A DNA stretch of 64,000 nt, from assembly GCA_049289295.1 (NCBI GenBank), contig JBATLL010000091.1:1-64000 (forward strand), read 5' to 3'. This DNA is from BOKV01 sp049289295 (GTDB taxonomy: Bacteria > Pseudomonadota > Alphaproteobacteria > Rhizobiales > Rhizobiaceae). Of this stretch, positions 10,201 through 18,527 are shown one piece after another (positions within the stretch are counted from its first letter, which is position 1; each line of letters starts with the position of its first letter). The notes under the pieces were generated by a model. It had not been told where the DNA came from. It did not search any database and worked only from the letters and a program-made list of their open reading frames with translations. Made by a program: the position numbers and the translations under genes.

Positions 10201-13200
10201 GACCCCTCGACACCGGCCGATGCCATGCCAGCCCAGTCCGGTAATGATGGTGAGGCGCTGACACCATTCGATGTGACGCCCTATTTCAACGATTTCGACA
10301 ATCCGGTCTCCGCGCTGAGCTACACACTGGACCCGACCACAACGCCGGTGTGGATGTCCATTGACGGCAGCGGCATGGTCACCGGAACCCCGCCATCGGA
10401 TGCAAGCCAGAACACCAATGCAACCGCGCCCGGTGTCTATGAAATCATCGTAATTGCCACCGATCCGGCGGGGCTCAGCGGACAGACGACCTTGAGCTTT
10501 ACCATCGCCAACCCGGACCCGGTTGCCGTCGACGACACATTCAATCTTGGTGAAGATGCTGGGACCAGCGGAAACGTGTTTGCGGCAAATCCGCTAGCTG
10601 GTGACAGCGATCCAGACGGCGATCCCATCACGCTTTCTGCAGTCAATGGAAACCCGGCCAATGTCGGACTTGCAGTTGCAGGATCGACCGGCGGCACATT
10701 CCTGTTTGCGACCAATGGCGACTTCACTTTCTCGCCGAATGGCGATTTCGACGATCTTGCATTCAGTGAAACGCGGGACACGACGGTCACCTATTCCATC
10801 GATGACGGCCAGGGCGGAACCGATACCGCCACCGTGACCGTTACGCTGGTCGGTGCAAACGATGCCCCGACAGTGACGGCACCAGTCTCCGATCAGTCAG
10901 CAGACGACGGCGCGACCATCACACCAATCGATGCTGGCGCAGCCTTTGCCGATGTCGACGCAAGCGATAGCCTCTCCTTATCCGCAACAGGATTGCCGAG
11001 TGGACTTTCCATCAATCCTTCGACCGGAGTAATCAGTGGCACGATTGATGCGTCGGCATCGCAGAATGGCAATACCGGCGCACCGACCAACGGCATCTAC
11101 ACGGTTGTCGTGACCGCCAATGATGGCAATGGTGGCATTGTCACCGACAGCTTCGAGTTTGCGATCTCGAATCCGGCTCCAACAGCGAATGATGACACAT
11201 TTGCCGCCAGTGAGGATGCGCCCGATATAGCCCGCGACGTGTTGGCGGACAATGGCAATGGCGTCGACGTGGATCCTGACGGGGATGCGCTCACCATCTC
11301 ACAGGTGAACGGGGATGGAGCAAATATCGGCATCGCGGTTGCGGGCGACAATGGTGGAATGTTCACCCTCGACAGTGCTGGCGCGCTCACCTTCGATCCC
11401 TCTGGCGACTTCGAGTATCTGTCGGTTGGCGAAAGCGCGACGACGTCGCTCACCTACACCTTGAGCGACGGCGAGGGCGGCATCAGCACCGCCACGGTTA
11501 CCTATACCGTCAACGGCGTCAACGATGCTCCTGTGCCCGTGATCCCGGGCGATCCCACCCCGCCCGCCGACCCGAACAACTATATTCCCCTGCAGCTCGG
11601 CGCTGACAGCTCAACTGTCGCACCCCTGGATGTCACGCAGTTCTTTGCTGACGCCGACGCAAACGACACTCTGACCATCACCATGAATCCGGCGAGCCTG
11701 CCGTTGGGCCTCAGCTTCGACGGGACCACCATTTCGGGAACGCTCGACGTAGCCGCAAGTTCGGGCGGCAATGATCCGCTCGGTAATCCGGGCGTCTACC
11801 TGATTCCGGTAACGGTTGATGACGGGAACGGTGGGATTTTCGCAACGACCATCACCTATCAGGTTTCAAATCCACCGCCGGTAGCGCAGGACGATGTGCT
11901 CGGTGGTGATGAGGATAGTCTGACAAGTGGTGATCTGTTCGCCGATTCGGGCAATGGCGCCGATTTCGATCCCGATGGCGACAGTTTCACGGTTGTCCGT
12001 GTAGCCGGGTCCGGGAATGTCTCCGATCTTGCCGCACTGGCCGATGGAACAGGCATTGGACCCACGACAGTCACGGGTTCAAGTGGCGGCACCTTTGTCG
12101 TGAACGCCAACGGGACCTACACCTTCGATCCCGGAGCGGACTTCCACGACCTCGCCGTTGGCGAAACGAGGGACACGCAGATCGTGTATCAGGTCGACGA
12201 TGGCCAGGGTGGAACCGATACCGCTCTTGTCACCTTCACGGTGACTGGTGTGAATGACCTGCCTGCCGCCACCAATGACGATATTGCCATCAATGAGAAT
12301 GAAGGCAGTGCAACCGCCAACATCATCTCCGGTGACAACGGAAACGGTGCTGATTCAGACCCAGATGCATCCGACATTTTGAGCGTTGCTGCCGTGAATG
12401 GGGTTCCCGCCAACGTGTCCCTGCCGGTTGCTGGTGACATGGGTGGCCTGTTCACCATCGAGACCAATGGCTTGCTTGTCTTTGTCGAGAATGGAGACTT
12501 TGAGGACCTGGCCGCCAGTGAGACGCGCGTTACCTCGGTCACCTATTTGCTGGATGATGGCAATGGCGGCACAGCCACAGCCACTGTCTCGGTGACTGTA
12601 ACTGGAACCAATGATCTTCCCTTCCCGGTCATCCCTGGAGATCCAAACCCGCCTGCCGACCCGAATGACTATATCCCGGCGCAATCTGCGAACGACGGCG
12701 ACACGGTGGTTCCGCTAGACTTGACGCTTTATTTCGGTGACCCGGATGCAAGTGATCTGTTGACCATCACCGTTGATCCCGCTGACCTGCCCCCGGGGCT
12801 GTCCTTTGACGGTTCGCAAATCTCGGGGACACTCGATGCGGCTGCATCCCAGGGAGGCGATCCACTCAACCCTGGTGTCTATGTAATCGCGGTCAATGTC
12901 GATGATGGCAATGGCGGCACTTTCTCCACGACGCTCACCTACACCGCGACGAACCTGCCACCAATTGCACAGGACGACACGCTTACCATCGATGAGGACA
13001 CGGCTCTTGGTGGCAATGTGCTTGCCGACAATGGCAATGGCATCGATGCGGATACTGCACCCGATAGCGACCCATTGACGGTTGGAGCGGTCAATGGCGA
13101 TCCGGCCAATGTCGGACTTGCGGTTGCAGGATCATCCGGCGGCATTTTCATGATTAACACTGATGGTTCCTACACTTTCGATCCTGGTATCGATTTCCAG

Positions 13201-14679
13201 GACCTCGACACCGGTGAAATCCGCGTCACTTCGGTGGCCTACACGGTAAGCGATGGCAATGGCGGAAGCGATACCGCGAACGTTGAAGTAACGGTCAGCG
13301 GCAGCAATGATGGACCGGTCGTGATTGACCCCGCCAATCCGGGTGATCCGAAGGACCCCAACGTTCCGGCTGACCCGAACAATGTGATTCCTGACCAGAC
13401 CGGCAACGACTTGGAAGCCCTTTCGCCGCTTGACGCGTCGCCCTATTTCGTTGACGTAGACGGCGAACCGCTGACTTTCAGCCTAGGCGCGTCAGCCCCG
13501 TCATGGCTTGTAATCGATCCGGTTTCCGGAGTCATTGGCGGAACACCGCCGTCTGACGCCAGTCAGAACGGGCCTGGTTCCGATGGCATCTATCCCGTCA
13601 CCATCATTGCCACCGACCCTGATGGCGTGAGCGTTTCGACCACCGTCGACTTCTCCATCGCCAATGTTCCGGTGCAGAACATCGGAACCTTGCCCGAACA
13701 GTCCGTCACGGCTGGATATGACTTCGAACTGGTAACGGCTTCCGTCTTCAATGATCCCGACGGTGATGTTCTTGCCTATTCCGCCACCGGCTTGCCGGAT
13801 GGATTGTCGATTGACCCCGCAACAGGATTGATATCGGGAACAGTTGCGCAGGATGCAGTGCAGAACGCGCCGGGTGGAGCCGGTGAATACTTGGTTGTCA
13901 TCACCGTCGATGATGGTCAGGGCGGCGTTGCCACGACTAGCTTCGCCTTCATGGTGAGACCACTTCCGTTTGTTGCCCCCTTTGTTCCGGATGCAGCTTC
14001 CCTTGCCATGAGACCTGGCGACAGTCCGGGCAGCACGCCCGATGTCGGACTAAAGGTTTCCGATGGGGTCAACGGGGCGAGTTCACTGGGGCCTGATACA
14101 GGGCTTTTCACCGATCGTCCGGTTGAGGAAGCAGTCAACGGCATATCCCTGCTCGGGCCATCACTCGCACTTGATCCGTCTGGCGTAACGGTTTCTGCAG
14201 CAGCATCGTCCGGTTCTGGTGATGCCGACCAGTCCAGTGGCTTTGGTAGATTGGGTAGCGGGCACCGATATTGGCAGGGCGATATCGACGGCGTGGCCGA
14301 GGCGCTTGGTGAAGCGCTGCGGTTCCGCACCGTCATGACGGACAATGGTATCCTTCACGCAGAATGTTCCGGTGCCTGGGCGTTCCAGGGTCGCGACGGG
14401 CAATCCCTGCCGGGCTGGGTCAGTCGGGTGGATGGCAACCTGCTTGTCCTGGTACCACCGGCGGGACTGACAAATCTCGAGCTGGAACTGGTCGGTTCGG
14501 GCCAGAACGGAGAATCACTCACGGTGCTGGTCCGCTTTGACTTGCTGACAGGCCAGGTTGAACTGGTGCGCGCGCAGTCCGCCGGCCTAGGTCAACCCGT
14601 AGGCCTGACCGCAATCATCCAACAATTGGCAAATGCGGAACGGGCGGACACGCTCTCGCTGTACTTGCTGGGAGGCTAG
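7297..14679 (+). CDS. Giant LEPR-xLL / DUF4347 repeat protein, predicted surface adhesin
   Basis: A 2460-residue protein with no N-terminal hydrophobic signal peptide. The motif LEPRILLDAA at about residues 44-53 is the LEPR-xLL signature found near the N terminus of very large repetitive surface proteins. A DUF4347 domain follows (about 99-262; VLFVDAGVDD to LDFQSVL, with HIVSHGSSG and ILIYGCNFA). Next come a beta-rich segment (about 263-540), alternating putative-Ig (GLPSGLSINPSTGVISGT type) and cadherin/VCBS-like modules to about 2220, and a unique C-terminal domain ending SLYLLGG. I see no RTX nonapeptides, sortase motif or C-terminal membrane anchor. ATG 7297 is chosen for GAGG at 7288-7291; ATG 7258 is the alternative. 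The exporter-like genes downstream suggest it is their substrate. A role in adhesion or biofilm formation is inferred. Confidence 0.85.
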   Translation: MGYSVKSVKRSLASTTPAGKMVQGDHDFLARLEARPYLADTRALEPRILLDAAGFDTAIEISNEAGSMGQETPLDTATPDVHQIEPLADLFATQPQTASQVLFVDAGVDDPQELISGLPSGTEVVFLDSANDGLAQIAAYLAGRDGIDAIHIVSHGSSGSLELGNGSLTLESMDGEHAGLLAAISTSLSQDADILIYGCNFAAGPMGADAVARLSELTGADIAASDDLTGAAALGGDWDLEVQAGSIETAALAALDFQSVLTIDAQQVANDAFFRGNFVEAGITENGTFGSSSPVPSGYHSSRVPGIFGFIANPQMDNWATYDGDFFSPGTPHEGFTVSVAGTSYLNDTATGAAIPGSITDVRTGVLCGQNAAVVEWTGTVAGLQIQRTFTILENELFILTETRITNITGASINGIYFAAQLDPDNDQTLGGGFATTNIIDSQPGGGSNIASVTASQSANDGSTISLVADDARARAGYGDFLTGDAALLYNGFGALTQTVGSSATVDESISLAFNIGTLGAGETTTINYTYLLAGDPSGAIACLNLPDAQPDGPVDIPHGSTINIDALGNDSDPNGDPVAITHIVDPANPGTLVPISVGSPVTLSTGTIVSLLPDSSFDVTGSFANLGAETFDYVIDDGTSGTAQATVSLNITNTPPALNLDPDNSSGGIDDGGYEVTFTENGAAVSIVDTDMTIVDPDEDIVEIVVTLTNGQIGDMYDFPSLLPGGVTAAVIPIATLTAPGTITITFTGTATTTAADWSAILQAVTFQPSTNDVHNPDPADRNITIEATDSAMASSGVLETLVHVVPVNDPPTLDLDDDNSSGINAGHYQGTYVENAVSAPLSSGVIITDLDDTNFESMVITLTNGQVGDILNVGALPAGISLVGVPPTPLIAPGTITVQLTGSAPLADYQSAIAAVTFSSTSENPLAGVRTVTVTGNDGTDATPTRTAFITVQPVNDAPFPIDPSGDPSTPADAMPAQSGNDGEALTPFDVTPYFNDFDNPVSALSYTLDPTTTPVWMSIDGSGMVTGTPPSDASQNTNATAPGVYEIIVIATDPAGLSGQTTLSFTIANPDPVAVDDTFNLGEDAGTSGNVFAANPLAGDSDPDGDPITLSAVNGNPANVGLAVAGSTGGTFLFATNGDFTFSPNGDFDDLAFSETRDTTVTYSIDDGQGGTDTATVTVTLVGANDAPTVTAPVSDQSADDGATITPIDAGAAFADVDASDSLSLSATGLPSGLSINPSTGVISGTIDASASQNGNTGAPTNGIYTVVVTANDGNGGIVTDSFEFAISNPAPTANDDTFAASEDAPDIARDVLADNGNGVDVDPDGDALTISQVNGDGANIGIAVAGDNGGMFTLDSAGALTFDPSGDFEYLSVGESATTSLTYTLSDGEGGISTATVTYTVNGVNDAPVPVIPGDPTPPADPNNYIPLQLGADSSTVAPLDVTQFFADADANDTLTITMNPASLPLGLSFDGTTISGTLDVAASSGGNDPLGNPGVYLIPVTVDDGNGGIFATTITYQVSNPPPVAQDDVLGGDEDSLTSGDLFADSGNGADFDPDGDSFTVVRVAGSGNVSDLAALADGTGIGPTTVTGSSGGTFVVNANGTYTFDPGADFHDLAVGETRDTQIVYQVDDGQGGTDTALVTFTVTGVNDLPAATNDDIAINENEGSATANIISGDNGNGADSDPDASDILSVAAVNGVPANVSLPVAGDMGGLFTIETNGLLVFVENGDFEDLAASETRVTSVTYLLDDGNGGTATATVSVTVTGTNDLPFPVIPGDPNPPADPNDYIPAQSANDGDTVVPLDLTLYFGDPDASDLLTITVDPADLPPGLSFDGSQISGTLDAAASQGGDPLNPGVYVIAVNVDDGNGGTFSTTLTYTATNLPPIAQDDTLTIDEDTALGGNVLADNGNGIDADTAPDSDPLTVGAVNGDPANVGLAVAGSSGGIFMINTDGSYTFDPGIDFQDLDTGEIRVTSVAYTVSDGNGGSDTANVEVTVSGSNDGPVVIDPANPGDPKDPNVPADPNNVIPDQTGNDLEALSPLDASPYFVDVDGEPLTFSLGASAPSWLVIDPVSGVIGGTPPSDASQNGPGSDGIYPVTIIATDPDGVSVSTTVDFSIANVPVQNIGTLPEQSVTAGYDFELVTASVFNDPDGDVLAYSATGLPDGLSIDPATGLISGTVAQDAVQNAPGGAGEYLVVITVDDGQGGVATTSFAFMVRPLPFVAPFVPDAASLAMRPGDSPGSTPDVGLKVSDGVNGASSLGPDTGLFTDRPVEEAVNGISLLGPSLALDPSGVTVSAAASSGSGDADQSSGFGRLGSGHRYWQGDIDGVAEALGEALRFRTVMTDNGILHAECSGAWAFQGRDGQSLPGWVSRVDGNLLVLVPPAGLTNLELELVGSGQNGESLTVLVRFDLLTGQVELVRAQSAGLGQPVGLTAIIQQLANAERADTLSLYLLGG
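10190..13970 (+). repeat. Tandem Ig-like / cadherin-like module array inside the giant surface protein
   Basis: Two module types alternate. One, present about five times (near 10530-10870, 11180-11530, 11890-12260, 12270-12620, 12970-13310), carries VNG.PANVGLAVAG, a TFDP-GDF-DL block, and GETR followed by DDG-GGTDTATVTVT. The other is a putative-Ig module with GLSI-P-TG-ISGT and PSDASQN, seen near 10190-10500, 10870-11170, 11530-11870, 12620-12950, 13320-13660 and 13680-13960. Acidic D-P-D-G-D turns suggest calcium binding. The copies are diverged, not recently duplicated. Confidence 0.8.
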
Positions 14680-14758
14680 CATGAAACGGACAGGGAATTC
14701 GTGCACGCCGAAATACAATCAGAACAAGAGAGATTTCATTGAAACAATCCATTGGGGT

Positions 14759-16246
14759 ATGAACATGTCACTAAGGAAACTGGTTTTTGCGGGATCGTTT
14801 GCGATTCTCGCGGGCTGTTCTGTGACCAGTGAACCGCTCAGTTCAGAGGAACTGGCGCTTACCGCTGACCAGAACATTGCCAGGGTAACACAGGATCAGG
14901 AAGCTGTTACGAGGCCCATCTCGCTCTATGAAGCGATGGCGCGGGCGCTTAAGTACAATCTTGATCACCGTGTCGAGTTGATGGCGGCAGCACTTGCCGA
15001 CAGCAAGCTGGCGCTGGCGAATTCGGACATGCTGCCTGAACTGGTTGCAAATGGCGGCTATTCGGGGCGTGACAAGGGGAACCACTCGTTCAGTCGCACG
15101 CTCTCGGGCATCGATTCGCTTGAGCCATCTACCTCACGGGAGAAGCATGTCCTCACCAAGGATCTGACCTTTTCCTGGCACATTCTCGATTTCGGCCTTT
15201 CCTGGGTGCGCGCCAGACAGGCCGCCGACAATGCGATGCTTGCCTCCGAACGTCGCCGCAAGGTCATCAATGGGATCATAGAGGATGTTCGCACCGCCTA
15301 CTGGCGTGCTGTGAGTGCCGACAGGCTGCTGGCCGGATTCCAGGCTTTGGAAAAGCGCATTGGAGCTGCCCTGTCCAATTCCAGGGCGCTCAGGCGCGAC
15401 GGGTTCACTTCACCCGCTGCGGAACTGACCTTCCAGAGGGAATTGCTGGACATAAAGAGAAACATCCAGCGGCTGGAGCGCGAACTGCGCACCTCCCGCA
15501 TCCAGCTGGCAGCTCTGATCAACCTTGATCCCTCCCGGCGTTTTGATCTTGTTATCCCCGAACGCAGACTGGATGGATTGAACCTCCAGATTGCCTCGCG
15601 CGAGATGATGCGCCTTGCCCTTCTGAATCGGCCCGAGATCCGGGAAGTTGCCTACAAGGGAAGAATAAACGCGCGTGAAGGAGAGGCGGCTCTTCTGGAA
15701 CTGCTGCCCGGAATTCAGCTCTATGCAGGCACCAACTTCGATTCCAACAGTTTCCTCCTCAACAACAGTTGGGTCGGTTGGGGAGCGAAGGCTGGCTGGA
15801 ACCTGATGCGCCTGTTTGCCTATCCAGCCAAACAGGGTGTGATCGGTGCTGAAGCCGCCCTGATCGATCAACAGGCACTGGCAACGACCATGGCGATCAT
15901 GACCCAGGTGGAAGTAGCCCGGCTCCGCTATGGTTTGTTGCGCAGGTCGGCAGACACCGCTCGGCAATATTACGCTGTCCAGGTGCAGTTGCGCGACCAT
16001 GTGAAAGCATCAGCAGGTGTCGATGCGGCGTCCGAGCAGAGTCTCATCCGGGAGGAGATGAACACGCTTGTTGCCTCCGCAGACTATGACATTGCCTTTG
16101 CCGATCTCCAGAATGCCTTTGCCGCAATCTACACCTCCATCGGCGTTGACCCCTGGGGTGACGAGCTCGATGTCAACCTGCCGGTGGATGAACTGACAGC
16201 CCGCCTTCGCGATACGTGGCGCGCGCGTGGCGACAATGGGGGCTGA
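14759..16246 (+). CDS. TolC-family outer-membrane efflux lipoprotein
   Basis: A 495-residue outer-membrane channel protein with two OEP repeats rich in long helices (for example SLYEAMARALKYNL early and NGIIEDVRTAYWRAVSADRLL). Such proteins form the outer-membrane tunnel of type I secretion and efflux systems. With ATG 14759 the protein begins with a lipoprotein signal ending in ILAGC, so Cys20 would be acylated. A strong GGAGG at 14671-14675 instead fits an in-frame ATG at 14681, which would add 26 residues before the signal. The codons of that stretch look non-coding, so I keep 14759, with ATG 14765 also possible. The gene follows the giant protein within 80 bases and precedes two membrane-fusion genes, so it is probably the outer-membrane exit for that protein. 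Confidence 0.87.
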   Translation: MNMSLRKLVFAGSFAILAGCSVTSEPLSSEELALTADQNIARVTQDQEAVTRPISLYEAMARALKYNLDHRVELMAAALADSKLALANSDMLPELVANGGYSGRDKGNHSFSRTLSGIDSLEPSTSREKHVLTKDLTFSWHILDFGLSWVRARQAADNAMLASERRRKVINGIIEDVRTAYWRAVSADRLLAGFQALEKRIGAALSNSRALRRDGFTSPAAELTFQRELLDIKRNIQRLERELRTSRIQLAALINLDPSRRFDLVIPERRLDGLNLQIASREMMRLALLNRPEIREVAYKGRINAREGEAALLELLPGIQLYAGTNFDSNSFLLNNSWVGWGAKAGWNLMRLFAYPAKQGVIGAEAALIDQQALATTMAIMTQVEVARLRYGLLRRSADTARQYYAVQVQLRDHVKASAGVDAASEQSLIREEMNTLVASADYDIAFADLQNAFAAIYTSIGVDPWGDELDVNLPVDELTARLRDTWRARGDNGG

Positions 16247-16247
16247 C

Positions 16248-17090
16248 ATGCTTCGCCAAATTCATCGAAAAGGGGCAGCCGATGCTGGTCTGGGCAACGT
16301 GGGTCCAGCTTCCAGCCCGGTTGTAGCGGCGGTCATCCTGGTGGCTGCTCTGTCTGGGGCTGCAGCATGTGCCCCGGTGGCCGCCGCACAGCAATTGGTC
16401 AACCTGTCCGGCAACCACGTTGCCGGTGAACGACAGGTCAGGGGGCTGGTTCGACCTGTATCGAGGATTTCCATCAGGCCAGCGCTGGACGTCGCGATAG
16501 CCAATGTCCGTTTCAGGGCCGGAGAACCGTTTGCAAAGGGTGACACGCTGCTCGAACACGACTGCTCGGAAATTGATGCAGCGCTCGGTGCCGCTGATGC
16601 TTCCGAACATGCAGCGCGAATCGAACATGACAGCAAGCGCAGGCTTTTCAAGCGCGGAGCCGCGGGCAAGGACGAGGTCTCGCTGGCCGAAGCAGCGTTG
16701 AAACGGGCTGGCGCCGAGAAACAGATGAAACTGGCGCGGGCACAAAAATGCACGGTGACCGCTCCCTATGATGGGCGGGTCGTCGAAGTCGCCATAGAAC
16801 CGATGGAAATGCCCGAGCCGGGCAAGCCGATGATGATCATTGTCGATGACCGCAATCTGGAACTGGAACTGGTGGCACCCTCGCACTGGCTCACCTGGTT
16901 AAAGCCTGGCCTGGAATTCCCCTTCACCATAGACGAGGGCGGTATGACCGTAACCGCGCGTGTGGAGCGGCTGGGTGCAGAGATCGATCCTGTGAGCCAG
17001 ACGGTGAGAGTGATTGCCCGACTTGATGGCGTCGGTGAAAGATTGATCCCCGGCATGAGCGGCGCAGCGCAACTGGCGAAAACCAACTGA
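16248..17090 (+). CDS. Periplasmic membrane-fusion (HlyD/RND adaptor-like) protein
   Basis: A 280-residue adaptor with an N-terminal hydrophobic segment (about residues 24-45, followed by a plausible cleavage after AAA). The order is: half of a lipoyl-like domain (VRPVSRISIRPALDVAIANVRF), a short alpha-hairpin (about 100-160), the second half (KCTVTAPYDGRVVEV), and a beta-barrel part. This is the layout of proteins that bridge an inner-membrane component and TolC. It starts one base after the TolC-like stop, with GGGGG at 16237-16241 as ribosome-binding site. It is shorter than classical HlyD, and no pump or ATPase gene adjoins it. It is inferred to act with the next two genes in exporting the giant surface protein. 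Confidence 0.82.
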   Translation: MLRQIHRKGAADAGLGNVGPASSPVVAAVILVAALSGAAACAPVAAAQQLVNLSGNHVAGERQVRGLVRPVSRISIRPALDVAIANVRFRAGEPFAKGDTLLEHDCSEIDAALGAADASEHAARIEHDSKRRLFKRGAAGKDEVSLAEAALKRAGAEKQMKLARAQKCTVTAPYDGRVVEVAIEPMEMPEPGKPMMIIVDDRNLELELVAPSHWLTWLKPGLEFPFTIDEGGMTVTARVERLGAEIDPVSQTVRVIARLDGVGERLIPGMSGAAQLAKTN

Positions 17091-17111
17091 CATTCGAGGG
17101 GCGATTGCGCC

Positions 17112-18527
17112 ATGTCGTTACGCGTCGTGTCCACCGATGGAAAAATCACTCCGCCGAGCAGCCCGCAGCCAGATGCAAAGTCAGTTCTGCAAACGGACGG
17201 CAGTCGGCGCGCCCTTGAAACGCTGATGCAGATCGCCGACGCGGAATCCCGCTTTCGAAAGAGCCCCGACCGCGAAGAAATTGAAGCGCGCCTGGCAAAT
17301 GCGGTCGCAACGCTTGGCTACGTCGGACAGTGCATTGTCCTGCGCCATGATGGGCCGACAAGGCGGACCTCGATAGCTGCGATCTCATCGGTGAGCAGGC
17401 CGGACCGGTTCAGTCCGCTCGTCGCCTGGCTGGAAGAAAGGCTTGCCGAAGCATGCAATGGAGAAGAAGGCGATACTGGCACAGGCAGGTTTCTTCTGCC
17501 GGTCAAACAGGCGCCTGAGCGACCCTATCCATTTGCGCATGGCATATCCATCAGGCTCGTGGACCGGTTCAGCAGCAAACTGCTTGGCTGGCTGATCCTG
17601 CTCGATGAGAAACCACCGGAAGAAAGGACGATGGCAGTAGCAGTCCGACTTGCCGACACAGCTGCACACGCCATCGCCGCACACGGCAACAAGGGCTGGC
17701 ACCTGCGCCGCCTGTGGTTGCGCAAGGGCTTTTTCGCCAGCCTTGCAGGCCTTGCGCTCCTGTCTGTCATACCAGTGCCGATGGCGGTGCTGGCTCCTGC
17801 TGAAATCGTGCCCGCCAATCCCTTTGTCATCGCTGCGCCGATTTCGGGCGTCATTGCCAAGATCAATGTCATGCCGGACCAGATGGTCGAGAGCGGCGAT
17901 CTGCTGGTTACATTTCAAAAGACCGAGCTTCTTTCGAGACGGGATATTGCTGCGCGCAATGCGGACGTGGCTTCTGCCCGATTGCACCGTGCTGATCAGG
18001 AGGCGTTGGGATCGATTGCCGGTGCGCGCGAACAGGCAATTGCGCGTGGCGAGTATGAGCTGGCGCTGGCCGAGCTCGAACAGGCCACCCGCCTGCTGGC
18101 ACTGTCTGAAATACGCGCGCCGATTTCCGGCATTGCCATCATTGCCGATCCGCAGCGACTGGCAGGCAAACCTGTCCAGACAGGTGAGAGAATCATGCGC
18201 ATTGCGAACCCGGAAAAACAGGAAGTGCGGATCGAGTTGCCCGTGTCAGATGCGATAGAGCTGGAACCAGGCGTTACGGGACGCCTGTTCAGGAATTCCG
18301 ATCCGCTGTCGCCATTGCCTATCATAATGACATCCTACAGCTATCAGGCCCAGCGTGTGGAAAGCGGTTTCCTGGCGCATGTTCTTCTGGCTGAAATCAG
18401 CGATCCACGTGGGTCGCCCAGAATTGGACAACGCGGTACTGCCCAATTGTCCGGGGTCACCACAACACTTGGCTTTTTCATCCTGCGCAAGCCGATTGGT
18501 GCCTTGCGCCAATGGATCGGCATTTGA
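17112..18527 (+). CDS. Membrane-anchored HlyD-family adaptor with a cytoplasmic GAF-like N-terminal region
   Basis: A 471-residue protein. Residues about 1-205 lack hydrophobic stretches and resemble a GAF-type sensory fold (weak call). One membrane helix follows (about 207-230; GFFASLAGLALLSVIPVPMAVL). The periplasmic part has a split lipoyl domain (FVIAAPISGVIAKINVMPDQMVESGDLLVTF, later LSEIRAPISGIAII) around a short helical hairpin. A cytosolic domain on an adaptor is unusual and could sense a ligand or contact the substrate. The stop overlaps the start of the M50 gene by 16 bases, so the two are translationally coupled. Family homologues are often annotated simply as HlyD family efflux adaptor subunits. 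Confidence 0.8.
   Translation: MSLRVVSTDGKITPPSSPQPDAKSVLQTDGSRRALETLMQIADAESRFRKSPDREEIEARLANAVATLGYVGQCIVLRHDGPTRRTSIAAISSVSRPDRFSPLVAWLEERLAEACNGEEGDTGTGRFLLPVKQAPERPYPFAHGISIRLVDRFSSKLLGWLILLDEKPPEERTMAVAVRLADTAAHAIAAHGNKGWHLRRLWLRKGFFASLAGLALLSVIPVPMAVLAPAEIVPANPFVIAAPISGVIAKINVMPDQMVESGDLLVTFQKTELLSRRDIAARNADVASARLHRADQEALGSIAGAREQAIARGEYELALAELEQATRLLALSEIRAPISGIAIIADPQRLAGKPVQTGERIMRIANPEKQEVRIELPVSDAIELEPGVTGRLFRNSDPLSPLPIIMTSYSYQAQRVESGFLAHVLLAEISDPRGSPRIGQRGTAQLSGVTTTLGFFILRKPIGALRQWIGI

Noticed and set aside
10190..13970. Recent tandem duplication or assembly artefact in the repeat region
   Set aside because: The modules differ at many positions in DNA and protein, so they are old, diverged repeats.
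7297..14679. RTX toxin or calcium-binding haemolysin
   Set aside because: No GGxGxDxxx nonapeptide array and no linked ABC transporter; the repeats are Ig/cadherin-like.
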